NCBI GenBank assembly: GCA_031376285.1
Contig: JANMDN010000075.1
Span: 80,388 to 144,387 of the forward strand
Reading direction: 5' to 3'
DNA from: JANMDN01 sp031376285
GTDB lineage: Bacteria > Actinomycetota > Thermoleophilia > Miltoncostaeales > Miltoncostaeaceae
DNA length: 64,000 bases
In this document: in pieces, positions 7,062 to 13,636 of the stretch
How positions within the stretch are numbered: position 1 is the first letter of the stretch
How the letters are laid out: the number at the start of each line of letters is the position of its first letter
Program-made: the position numbers and the translations under genes
The notes under the pieces: generated by a model
Database searches by the model: none
Told to the model about the DNA's origin: nothing
The model's input: only the letters and a program-made list of their open reading frames with translations

Positions 7062-8531
7062 TTATCCGAGGAGCATCGCGACGAGCGGCGCCGGCACCGC
7101 CCAAGCCGGGTGATCGAGGTCCAAGACGGACTTTGTCGCGACGAGGCCACGTCCGTACTTTGCCTCGATGACCTTTGCTTCGGCTCGCCATCCTGAATCG
7201 ACCCATTTGCATTCAATCGGCACCGTCTCCCCGCCACCGGCCGGCCCCGGAACATCGACCGCGCTGAAGTCGACTTCGTTGCCGGAGCCGGTCCGTGCGA
7301 ATCCGATGGTGTCGCCGGCAACCCAGCGTCCTTCGTCAAGATCGTCGATTGCGCGACCAAGGGAGACTCCCAGGGCCATCTCCGAGAGGCGAGTGAAGTC
7401 GGGTTGAGGGAGACCGGCGCGCAGCCTGCTTGGAAGCCATGACAGAAGAGGGTCGCACAGGTAGATCTTGGGCTTGCTGCTGGCAACTAGACCACCGGCG
7501 TCGGTGCGCTGGGGACAAGGAAGCGCCGCAAACGTCGAGACGAGCCGGGCCAGACGACGGCTGAGCGATTGACGGTTCGGATACCCGAGACGCTCGGCGA
7601 GGCGGGTGGCATTCAAGGGGCCCGACATCCGCTCATCGAGTGCTGAGAGCAGTGCTGGAATGGATTCAGGGGGAGCCTCCTGGTCAACGTCGCGGCGGAG
7701 CCACGCTTCAAGGTCGCGGAGGTAGGGAATCGAGACGGAGCCATCGCGAGCGTGCTCCGCAACCGCGCGAGGAAAACCGCCGCACGTGAGGTAGTCCTGC
7801 CACGCGAGGTCGTATGCGTCGATGTCGAACCTCAGTAGTTCAAGCGACTCTCGGACCTCCGGACCTTGCAAGTCTGCCGGGTTCCGGGCCGGCGGTCGGG
7901 GCAGTTCCGGACGGGTGGCGGCGAGAAAGTCACCAAACGACATGGGAAGCAGCAAGCGCACCCGCCGCGCCTCAGTGGTACCGGCTCGCCCGGCCATCAA
8001 ACTCCCCAGTGCATCATCGCTGTCGAGCCAACGACTCCCCGACGCGATGACCGTATCGTCGCCGAATGACGTGCTGTCACGAGCTGCCTTGAGGACTGAT
8101 GCCCAGCCTGCGATTCCGGTGATCTCGTCGAGTAGCCACACCCTTGAACGAGACGGACCGTCAACGGATCGAGTGAGTTCCCGGCAGAGAGTGAGGGCTC
8201 TGCGGAGATCTCGCTCTCGCATGCCATCGCAGGGCAGATGGATGATCTGGCGCGGATCAACGTCCGACCGAGCGCACAGCGCCGCCGCGAGGTCGATCAG
8301 CGCAACGGACTTCCCGATTCGGCGCGGGCCGACCAAGACGGCCAGGCTGTTACCGACGTCGGCGACGGCGAGATCTGCGAGCACATTGGTGCGGTAGCCC
8401 AGGTCGTACGAGGCTCGCTGGCGCAGCAGGCGATGGCCGGACACCCATTCTGTCGCTCCTACCGACGTTGAAGTGGCTCTCCACCAGGGATTCGAGTCAG
8501 TGGCGACCCGCCGGACTTCGTCATCTCTCAC
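7062..8531 (-). CDS. AAA ATPase of the DUF4143 type
   Basis: A 489-residue protein with an N-terminal AAA ATPase (Walker A GPRRIGKS at 68-75, Walker B VWLLDEI at 131-137) and a C-terminal half with the DUF4143 pattern: the SFGDFL and YLTCGGFPRAV segments, a winged-helix-like middle and a restriction-endonuclease-like end containing FARTGSGNEVDF and VPIECKW. The E-V-D ... E-C-K arrangement resembles a PD-(D/E)xK core, but activity is not established for the family. These genes are typically solitary and horizontally mobile. Here it lies between tRNA-Arg and a tRNA fragment, with three 33-bp repeats directly upstream. The start is GTG at 8531. Confidence 0.88.
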   Translation of the reverse strand: MRDDEVRRVATDSNPWWRATSTSVGATEWVSGHRLLRQRASYDLGYRTNVLADLAVADVGNSLAVLVGPRRIGKSVALIDLAAALCARSDVDPRQIIHLPCDGMRERDLRRALTLCRELTRSVDGPSRSRVWLLDEITGIAGWASVLKAARDSTSFGDDTVIASGSRWLDSDDALGSLMAGRAGTTEARRVRLLLPMSFGDFLAATRPELPRPPARNPADLQGPEVRESLELLRFDIDAYDLAWQDYLTCGGFPRAVAEHARDGSVSIPYLRDLEAWLRRDVDQEAPPESIPALLSALDERMSGPLNATRLAERLGYPNRQSLSRRLARLVSTFAALPCPQRTDAGGLVASSKPKIYLCDPLLSWLPSRLRAGLPQPDFTRLSEMALGVSLGRAIDDLDEGRWVAGDTIGFARTGSGNEVDFSAVDVPGPAGGGETVPIECKWVDSGWRAEAKVIEAKYGRGLVATKSVLDLDHPAWAVPAPLVAMLLG

Positions 8532-8540
8532 GCTTCAAGC

Positions 8541-8638
8541 GTACCAAACGTGGGGGGGTATAGAGACTTTTATGTACCAAACGTGGGGGGGTATAGAGAC
8601 TTCCGTGTACCAAACATGGGGGGGTAGCGACTTCTGAC
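8541..8638 (-). repeat. Three 33-bp tandem repeats upstream of the DUF4143 ATPase gene
   Basis: Units start at 8541, 8574 and 8607, exactly 33 bp apart. Read towards the ATPase gene each contains a TATAC-like hexamer followed by a run of seven C and ACGTTTGGTAC (ATGTTTGGTAC in the distal copy). The two gene-proximal copies are nearly identical and the third has diverged (TATAGA replaced). The block ends 9 bases upstream of the GTG start, so it is most simply an operator/promoter array, perhaps for autoregulation. Confidence 0.75.
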
Positions 8639-9027
8639 GCGGCGAATGGGGTTGTCGAAGGGCGAGCCCACGACCCCGTGGCCCGGCCTCGATCAACGCC
8701 TGAGCTCGACGCTGAGACCAAACCAAGCCGCCCTGCCGCCCGGTCCCTGCCAGCGAGCAGCGCTGGCGTCCGGCATCAGACTTCGCAGGTTCGTGTCCTG
8801 CCGCGGACCGGCCTCCTCCAGCTACCTTCGCTAAGGGCCGCGGCTGCGGGTACGAGTCGCGCCCTTCGTGGTAGCGATGAGATCGGGCATGGCGCCGCAG
8901 CCACGCGCTCGCATGACACGCCAGGCCGCGCGCCGCGACCCCCTCCAGTCCTTCTCCCCGAAGCACAGTCCTTAACGATTGATGACATGACCGGTCGCCC
9001 GTCTTCGTCCGCGCTACCCTCCCGCCC
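8639..9027. other. Non-coding stretch holding a tRNA relic
   Basis: No convincing gene is visible. ORFs here carry no recognisable domain or Shine-Dalgarno, and one long minus-strand ORF only translates the neighbouring 33-bp repeats. The one recognisable item is the tRNA-Arg fragment at 8759-8805. The last ~50 bases should hold the promoter of the thioredoxin-like gene, but I see no clear consensus. Confidence 0.5.
8759..8805 (+). pseudogene. Decayed 3' half of tRNA-Arg (candidate att remnant)
   Basis: From the 3' side of the D-arm through the T-arm, this stretch aligns without gaps to tRNA-Arg(CCG) 6956-7003. In the 45-base core about 36 bases match, including AGCGCTGGC, the TCCGG of the anticodon loop and an intact T-arm stem (GCAGG/CCTGC). 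It has lost the acceptor 5' strand and the anticodon stem pairing. It lies about 1.8 kb from the functional tRNA with only the ATPase gene between, as expected for a displaced tRNA 3' end after integration. Confidence 0.7.
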
Positions 9028-9486
9028 ATGAACGCACGACGCTTTGCCGCAATCGCAGGCCTTGGGACCGCGCTTCTTGCCGCGCCAGCCCACGGAGCGA
9101 CGTTCGTGAACGGCACGCCCGACTTCGCCAAGTTGAAGGGCAAGCCGGTCGCGATCATGTTCTTCCACCCGCTCTGAGGCGCCTGCCAGGCCAAAGCGCC
9201 TCAGGTTGCGCAGTTTGCGCGACGCACGAAGGGGAAGGTCAGCGTCATCGCCATCGCGGCGCCGCCGAACGGCTTCGCGAACTACACCAGTCTCGTCATG
9301 CAGTTCCCGTCCGCCTTCTTCGGGAACGGACCGGTCAAGGTCTACCTCGACTCGAAGCAGAAGGCCTGGAACAAGTACCGCAGCAAGGCCGCCTACGAGG
9401 TTCCCGGCACCTTCGAGGCCCACACGTTCCTCACCGCACGCGGTGTCGTCACGAAGAAGAAGCCCGCCGGGTATCCCGTAGCCTAA
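9028..9486 (+). CDS. Candidate selenoprotein: secreted thioredoxin-like protein with UxxC (in-frame TGA)
   Basis: Reading through one TGA at 9175-9177 gives a 152-residue protein. The N-terminus (MNARRFAAIAGLGTALLAAP) looks like a signal peptide or lipid-exported leader. The thioredoxin strand VAIMFFHPL runs directly into U-G-A-C, i.e. the TGA replaces the first Cys of a CxxC redox motif (residues 50 and 53), followed by the usual helix QAKAPQVAQFARR. The frame stays open to TAA at 9484-9486, ending in a thioredoxin-like YEVPGTFEAHTFL strand. Two hairpins start at or after the TGA. The likely role is an extracytoplasmic thiol/selenol oxidoreductase or peroxidase. The alternative is a pseudogene with a TGC-to-TGA nonsense change. 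No Sec-insertion genes are in this window. Confidence 0.75.
9174..9223 (+). promoter_or_regulatory. Candidate bacterial SECIS structures after the in-frame TGA
   Basis: Two mutually compatible hairpins are visible. The first pairs CTGAGGCGC (9174-9182, containing the TGA) with GCGCCTCAG (9196-9204), nine perfect pairs with a 13-base loop. The second pairs GTTGCGCA (9205-9212) with TGCGCGAC (9216-9223), eight pairs including one G-U, around a GTT loop that lies 35 bases after the TGA. A small G-containing apical loop at that distance is what SelB recognises in bacterial SECIS elements. Which structure, if either, functions is undecided. Confidence 0.55.
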
Positions 9487-9490
9487 AGCG

Positions 9491-9790
9491 GTGACCGAGC
9501 CCACAGCCGTCTGGAGCGTCGCGCTCCCCGCCGACGCCGAGCCACCGTACGACGTATACGTCGAGGGGCGCCAGCTCGACCCGGAAACCGAGTTCACGGC
9601 CGAGGGACGCTGGCTGCGGATCTCCCGCCCCATTCGCGCCCCCCCACCGAAGCTCGGCCTCGGGGGGCGGATCCTGCTCTCGATTGGGATCGGCGTCTAC
9701 AAGGACCGCGTCGATACCGTCGACCTGCGCTACCGAAGCGGCGGAGAAATCCGCAACGCCACCGGTCTCACGGTCATTCCTCCTCAGTAA
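9491..9790 (+). CDS. Hypothetical protein (99 aa)
   Basis: A GTG-started ORF 4 bases after the TAA of the thioredoxin-like gene, so probably co-transcribed. It is beta-rich (VWSVALPADAEPPYDVYVEG, LRYRSGGEIRNATGL) with a glycine-rich hydrophobic stretch LGLGGRILLSIGIGVY in the middle, and no signal peptide or cysteines. I do not recognise a family. It converges on the MoaD-like gene with a 7-base overlap. Confidence 0.65.
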   Translation: MTEPTAVWSVALPADAEPPYDVYVEGRQLDPETEFTAEGRWLRISRPIRAPPPKLGLGGRILLSIGIGVYKDRVDTVDLRYRSGGEIRNATGLTVIPPQ

Positions 9791-10062
9791 CTGCCACCGG
9801 CGACCGCGGGAAGGATCGTCAGGTCCTGACCGTCAGCGACGGCCGTCTCGATGCCCTCCGCAAAACGCACATCCTCGCCCGCCACGAAGACATTCACAAA
9901 GCGCCGGAGTGCTCCCTCCTCGGTCACTCTCTCCGCAAAACCCGGGTAGGCAACGTCGACCTGTCCGATCAACTCGCGAACGGTTCCTGGCTCGCATTCG
10001 ACAACGGCGACACCGCCGGTGAGCTGGCGTAGCGGCGCGGGAATCTTGACTTTGACGGGCAT
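9784..10062 (-). CDS. MoaD/ThiS-family sulfur-carrier protein (CysO-like)
   Basis: A 92-residue beta-grasp protein (MPVKVKIPAPLRQLTGG) whose C-terminus reads TILPAVAGGSY. In sulfur carriers the terminal Gly-Gly is adenylated and turned into a thiocarboxylate. Here two residues follow the Gly-Gly, as in CysO-type carriers that need trimming by a JAMM protease before activation. It starts 16 bases downstream of the threonine-synthase-family gene on the same strand and is therefore under the same SAM riboswitch. No activating MoeB/ThiF-type enzyme or protease is in the window. Confidence 0.85.
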   Translation of the reverse strand: MPVKVKIPAPLRQLTGGVAVVECEPGTVRELIGQVDVAYPGFAERVTEEGALRRFVNVFVAGEDVRFAEGIETAVADGQDLTILPAVAGGSY

Positions 10063-10078
10063 CTCTGGCTCCTCGGAA

Positions 10079-11344
10079 TCAGGCGGCGACGGGCGCGCCT
10101 TCGACGACCTGCTCGAAGGCTTCGACGGTTGGCGGAATGGTGAAGCGCTCGATCAGCGGGGCGACGACGTCGAGCGTCTTCAACCCGTCGCCGGTGATGT
10201 AGACGACGACGCTTGAGTCCTTCGTGAGTGTCCCCTCCTGTGCGAGCCTGACAAGGGCCGCGGTCGTGACCCCCCCAGCCGTCTCGGTGAAGACACCCGT
10301 CGTCTCGGCAAGGAGCTGCATTCCGTCGATGATCTCCTGCTCTGAGACGCCGCTGACTGACCCTTGTGACCCGCGCGCGACGTCGAGCGCGAAGAGGCCG
10401 TCGGCCGGGTTGCCGATGGCGAGGCTCTTGGCGATCGTCGATGGACGGACAGGCGATACGAAATCGAGATTTTCCCGCCAGGCGTGCGCGACCGGGCCGC
10501 AGCCGTCGGCCTGGGCGCCGTGCATCGCCGGGAGTTCCCCGGCGATCAGACCGGCGTCGCGCAGCTCACCGAACCCGCGGTAGATCTTCGTAAAGAGCGA
10601 GCCGGAGGCGATCGGCACCACGCATGCATCCGGGATCCGCCAGCCAAGCTGCTCGGCGACCTCGTAGGCGAGGGTCTTCGAGCCCTCGGCGTAGTACGGA
10701 CGCACGTTCACGTTCACAAACGCCCACGGTCGGTCGGCGGCCAGCTCGGTGCAGAGGCGGTTGACGTCGTCGTAGTTGCCCTCGACGGCCACGAGGTTCG
10801 TGCCGTAGATGCCGGTGGCGACGATCTTCTGCTCTTCGAGGTCGTGCGGGATGAAGACGTAGCTCTCGAGGCCGGCGGCGGCGGCGTGTGCGGCGACCGA
10901 GTTCGCGAGGTTGCCGGTCGACGCGCAGGCGACCACCTGGTAACCGAGGCGTCGCGCCGCCTGCAGCGCGACGCTGACGACGCGGTCCTTGAAGCTGTGG
11001 GTGGGATTTGCCCCCTCGTTCTTGATCCACACCTCTCCCAGCCCGAGGCGCTCGGCCAGTCGCGGGGCCGCGATGAGCGGGCTCATGCCCGTCGGGAGGC
11101 CTGAGGTGAGATCGGTGGGCGCGCACGGCAGGAGGTCCCGGTAGCGCCAAAGCGACGGCGGACCGCTCGCGATGTGTTCGCGCGTCAGGGTCTCGGCGAT
11201 GCGGTCGTAGTCGTAGACGACCTCAAGCGGACCGAAGCAGAAGTCGCACACGTAGGCGGCCACCAGCCCCAGCTCCCTGGAGCATTCCTTGCACCGCAGA
11301 CCGACCGCAGTCGGCGACCATTCGCTCAATACTCCCGCCGTCAC
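10079..11344 (-). CDS. thrC: Threonine synthase family PLP enzyme
   Basis: The family converts O-phosphohomoserine to threonine. The 421-residue protein has an N-terminal Cys4 zinc ribbon (CKEC ... CDFC), the PLP lysine in NPTHSFKDRVV and the phosphate-binding CASTGNLANSVAAHAA loop, all typical of actinobacterial ThrC. The GTG at 11344 follows AGGAGG at good spacing; longer in-frame ORFs run into the riboswitch and are not real. A SAM-I riboswitch lies upstream and a sulfur-carrier gene follows. This raises the possibility that the enzyme, or a second activity of it, makes homocysteine from O-phosphohomoserine. Plain threonine synthase remains the default. Confidence 0.9.
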   Translation of the reverse strand: MTAGVLSEWSPTAVGLRCKECSRELGLVAAYVCDFCFGPLEVVYDYDRIAETLTREHIASGPPSLWRYRDLLPCAPTDLTSGLPTGMSPLIAAPRLAERLGLGEVWIKNEGANPTHSFKDRVVSVALQAARRLGYQVVACASTGNLANSVAAHAAAAGLESYVFIPHDLEEQKIVATGIYGTNLVAVEGNYDDVNRLCTELAADRPWAFVNVNVRPYYAEGSKTLAYEVAEQLGWRIPDACVVPIASGSLFTKIYRGFGELRDAGLIAGELPAMHGAQADGCGPVAHAWRENLDFVSPVRPSTIAKSLAIGNPADGLFALDVARGSQGSVSGVSEQEIIDGMQLLAETTGVFTETAGGVTTAALVRLAQEGTLTKDSSVVVYITGDGLKTLDVVAPLIERFTIPPTVEAFEQVVEGAPVAA

Positions 11345-11420
11345 CTTCGTCCTCCTCTTCATTCGCCGCGACGTCATAGGCGAGGGAGAACGGGACGGCT
11401 GCTCCGGAGAGGGCCGATCG

Positions 11421-11520
11421 TCGCATCTCGCAGGCCGAAGCCTCCTGGAATTGGCACCTGGCGCGATTGCGCTGGTTGCCGCGGTTTCGTAGGGCCAATC
11501 CCTCCACCGCTCTTGATGCA
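11421..11520 (-). ncRNA. SAM-I (S-box) riboswitch upstream of thrC-moaD-like operon
   Basis: On the minus strand the S-box core is unmistakable: closing helix GCATC (11519-11515) with GATGC (11427-11423), AAGAG then GGTGGAGGGATTGGCCC, the CGAAACC/GGCAACC segment, and the GGTGCCAATTCC block. The order and spacing match the four-way-junction SAM-I family. About 76 bases separate it from the thrC GTG. No U-run terminator is obvious; CTCCC-rich sequence in that gap could pair with the AGGAGG Shine-Dalgarno, so translational control is plausible. Confidence 0.93.
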
Positions 11521-11526
11521 CCTCAC

Positions 11527-11556
11527 ACGATAGGGAGTCAAGCCGTGCGGCGTCAA
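11527..11556 (-). promoter_or_regulatory. Probable sigma-70 type promoter for the SAM riboswitch transcript
   Basis: On the minus strand TTGACG (11556-11551) and TATCGT (11532-11527) are separated by 18 bases. The predicted start falls at about 11520, exactly where the riboswitch fold begins, which supports both calls. Confidence 0.6.
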
Positions 11557-11616
11557 CCTTCCCTTCACAAGACGCGACCCACGACAGCCGGCCGACGGGG
11601 TACCATCCCCGACGCG

Positions 11617-12327
11617 ATGACGGAGCCCGAACCGACCACTGCCGCCGGCGACGAGCGGCCCGACTCCTCCGCGGCCCCCACGCCGCCCCGTCGGCAGCTC
11701 TTCAGACGGCGTCCCGCCGAGACCCCGCCCGCGCCGTCCGAACCGGATCCGTCGCTCGAGAACACCATGATCATGTCGGCTCCCCAACCAACCGAGATCA
11801 TTCGCGCCGAGGAAGTTACCTCCGCGGCCGACGACGCCGCGGAGCGCACGTTCCGTGATCGGCCCGCCGACCCGGACGCGTCGTCCGGGCAGGCGCAGCG
11901 CTCTGGAGAGGGCGGCGCAGGCGAGCCCGGGTCCCGCGGGGCGCTCGAACGCGAGCGTCGCGGCCTCGTGGATCAGCGGGAAGAGCAGGTCTACCACCTC
12001 GGAGGGCTCGCGTTCGAGCTTCACCGGCGCGAACGCCTCCCGGACGGAGTCATGCGCCGCAGGGCCGACGATGTCAGCCAGATCGACGCGCGAATCCGCG
12101 AGATTGACGCGTCGCTCGATGCGATCGAGGCAAACCGCGAGGAGCGTCGGCAGCGCGATCGGGAGAAGCGCGCAGCGCGCCCGGCGCCCGAGCCTGCTGG
12201 CGTCTGCCCGAATTGCGGGACTTCCTTCCAAGCCGAGGCCAGCTTCTGTTGGAGTTGCGGCACGGCCGTGAGTCGTGGCGAGCCGCCCGTTGCCGAACAG
12301 ACCGACCCCAGCACCGACGGATCATGA
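11617..12327 (+). CDS. Zinc-ribbon protein with charged helical middle
   Basis: A 236-residue protein of unknown function. The first ~100 residues are Pro/Ala/Glu-rich and low complexity. A charged helical region follows (LERERRGLVDQREEQVYHLGG, then IDARIREIDASLDAIEANREE), likely coiled coil, and the C-terminus holds a zinc ribbon CPNCG ... CWSCG. No signal peptide or membrane segment is seen. Its TGA overlaps the ATG of the next gene, another zinc-ribbon protein, so the two probably work together. The start is ATG 11617; in-frame ORF continues upstream into the thrC leader but is unlikely to be translated. Confidence 0.75.
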   Translation: MTEPEPTTAAGDERPDSSAAPTPPRRQLFRRRPAETPPAPSEPDPSLENTMIMSAPQPTEIIRAEEVTSAADDAAERTFRDRPADPDASSGQAQRSGEGGAGEPGSRGALERERRGLVDQREEQVYHLGGLAFELHRRERLPDGVMRRRADDVSQIDARIREIDASLDAIEANREERRQRDREKRAARPAPEPAGVCPNCGTSFQAEASFCWSCGTAVSRGEPPVAEQTDPSTDGS

Positions 12328-13232
12328 GCGACGAGACACCACCCCCCGACGGCGCCTCCGCGCCCGAGCCCACTCCCCCGCCCGCTCTGGATGCGGGCGA
12401 GCCCGCAGCCCCTGCGCCGGTCTGTGCGACGTGTCAGGCGAGCCTTGACGCCGACCAGACCTACTGCCTCGAGTGTGGTGCTCCGACGCCGCTCGCTCCC
12501 GCGCTGCGCAAACGCCAGCGCGGCTTGATCGCCATCGCCACCGGGGCGCTCCTCCTCGGGGGCGGTGCCGGCGCGCTTGCCTACCACCTCGGTTCCTCTG
12601 ACGAGGGCGGATCGAATGTCGTCACCTCGGGGGGCGTCGTCTCGGCCGACTTCACGACCGGGACCGTCGGCACGCTTGGGGTCGATACGACGTTTTCGGG
12701 CGAGACCACACTCCCGACGGTCGAAACCGGCGTCACGGACTCATCGACCGATATTCCCTCGACCGACGGCACCGATACCGCCGGGTCGTCCGACACATCC
12801 TCCGGAACCGACACCAGCTTCGGCACGGACGTAGGGACGGGCGTCGATACCGCGCCTCCGGACACGTCGGGCTTGACCGACGACACGACCGGATCCACCG
12901 AGTCGACGGGGTCCACGGCGTCAACGGAGTCCACGGACACGACAACCGACCTCACTCCCTCAAGCGACGACTGGCCCACGGGCACGGATGCCTGGACGGT
13001 CCAGGTCTCGTCGGTGCGAAAGCGCGCGGGCGCGGACCGACTCGTCAAGCGGATGACGACGGCTGGCAAGACCGCCGGCGTGCTCGCCTCCGGCGACCAC
13101 AAGGGCTTCACGAGATCCGGCTACTGGGTCGTCTTCTCAGGAACCTTTGACACGAAGGCCGAGGCAGTCGCCGCGAAGGTCACGCTCGGCGGGGCGTTCG
13201 GTCGCACCATCGTTCGACGCGTTCGGAGCTGA
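12324..13232 (+). CDS. Zinc-ribbon, single-TM protein with C-terminal SPOR-like domain
   Basis: A 302-residue protein with four parts. A cytoplasmic zinc ribbon (CATCQ ... CLECG) comes first, then one transmembrane helix (GLIAIATGALLLGGGAGALAYHL). A ~130-residue Thr/Ser/Asp/Gly-rich spacer with near-repetitive TDSSTD and SGTDTS blocks follows. The terminal ~75-residue module reads WTVQVSSVRKRAGADRLVKRM ... GYWVVFSGTFDTKAEA, matching the SPOR repeat pattern. SPOR domains bind denuded septal peptidoglycan, so a cell-wall or division-site role is inferred. The ATG overlaps the upstream stop as ATGA. Confidence 0.78.
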   Translation: MSDETPPPDGASAPEPTPPPALDAGEPAAPAPVCATCQASLDADQTYCLECGAPTPLAPALRKRQRGLIAIATGALLLGGGAGALAYHLGSSDEGGSNVVTSGGVVSADFTTGTVGTLGVDTTFSGETTLPTVETGVTDSSTDIPSTDGTDTAGSSDTSSGTDTSFGTDVGTGVDTAPPDTSGLTDDTTGSTESTGSTASTESTDTTTDLTPSSDDWPTGTDAWTVQVSSVRKRAGADRLVKRMTTAGKTAGVLASGDHKGFTRSGYWVVFSGTFDTKAEAVAAKVTLGGAFGRTIVRRVRS

Positions 13233-13235
13233 CGC

Positions 13236-13532
13236 TCACCCGAGCGTTCGGATTCCCCCGACATCGTCGGGAAGCTCACGGATCGATCGCTCCCGCTCAG
13301 GTCCCCCGTGGCGCTCGTAGAGGTAGCGCACGATGCGGCGAGAGTCCCAGACGACGGTGTCGCCGTCAACGATGACCGGGACGATGCGCTGGCCGCTGAC
13401 GTGCTCGACCACATCGCGCCCCTCGCGCTCGCGCGGGACCTCCACGATCTCATAGGCAACCTCGACGTTCGCGAGGGCTTGGCGTACGGCCGCGCACCAG
13501 GGACAACGCTCAAGTTGGTAAAGCCTTAGCAC
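13236..13532 (-). CDS. Glutaredoxin / GST N-terminal-like protein
   Basis: A 98-residue thioredoxin-fold protein starting LYQLERCPWCAAVRQALA with a CPWC redox motif, the conserved cis-Pro in RIVPVIVDGDTVVWDS and the SRRIVRYL helix. It resembles NrdH/glutaredoxin-like proteins and the first domain of glutathione transferases; since most actinobacteria lack glutathione, a mycothiol- or thioredoxin-linked role is likely. The start is GTG at 13532. It converges on the SPOR gene with a 3-base gap. Confidence 0.85.
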   Translation of the reverse strand: MLRLYQLERCPWCAAVRQALANVEVAYEIVEVPREREGRDVVEHVSGQRIVPVIVDGDTVVWDSRRIVRYLYERHGGPERERSIRELPDDVGGIRTLG

Positions 13533-13636
13533 GATTTGGCCAACGGGAGGTTGCCCCCGTCCGTACCGGCCAGTACGATCCGTTCAGGTTTTGTATCAGT
13601 TCCGTTCATGGCAGCTCCGCGGAAAGGGGCCCGACG

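Noticed and set aside
8535..9194. 219-codon minus-strand ORF with repeated PPHVWY peptides
   Set aside because: It only translates the 33-bp repeats and crosses the start of the thioredoxin-like gene; no domain or Shine-Dalgarno.
9298..9486. 62-codon ORF starting MQFPSAFF as a separate gene
   Set aside because: It is the C-terminal part of the TGA-containing thioredoxin-like gene; the same frame is coding upstream and across the TGA.
11345..11521. N-terminal extension of thrC
   Set aside because: The frame is open but the DNA is a SAM-I riboswitch and expression platform; the GTG at 11344 has an AGGAGG at good distance.
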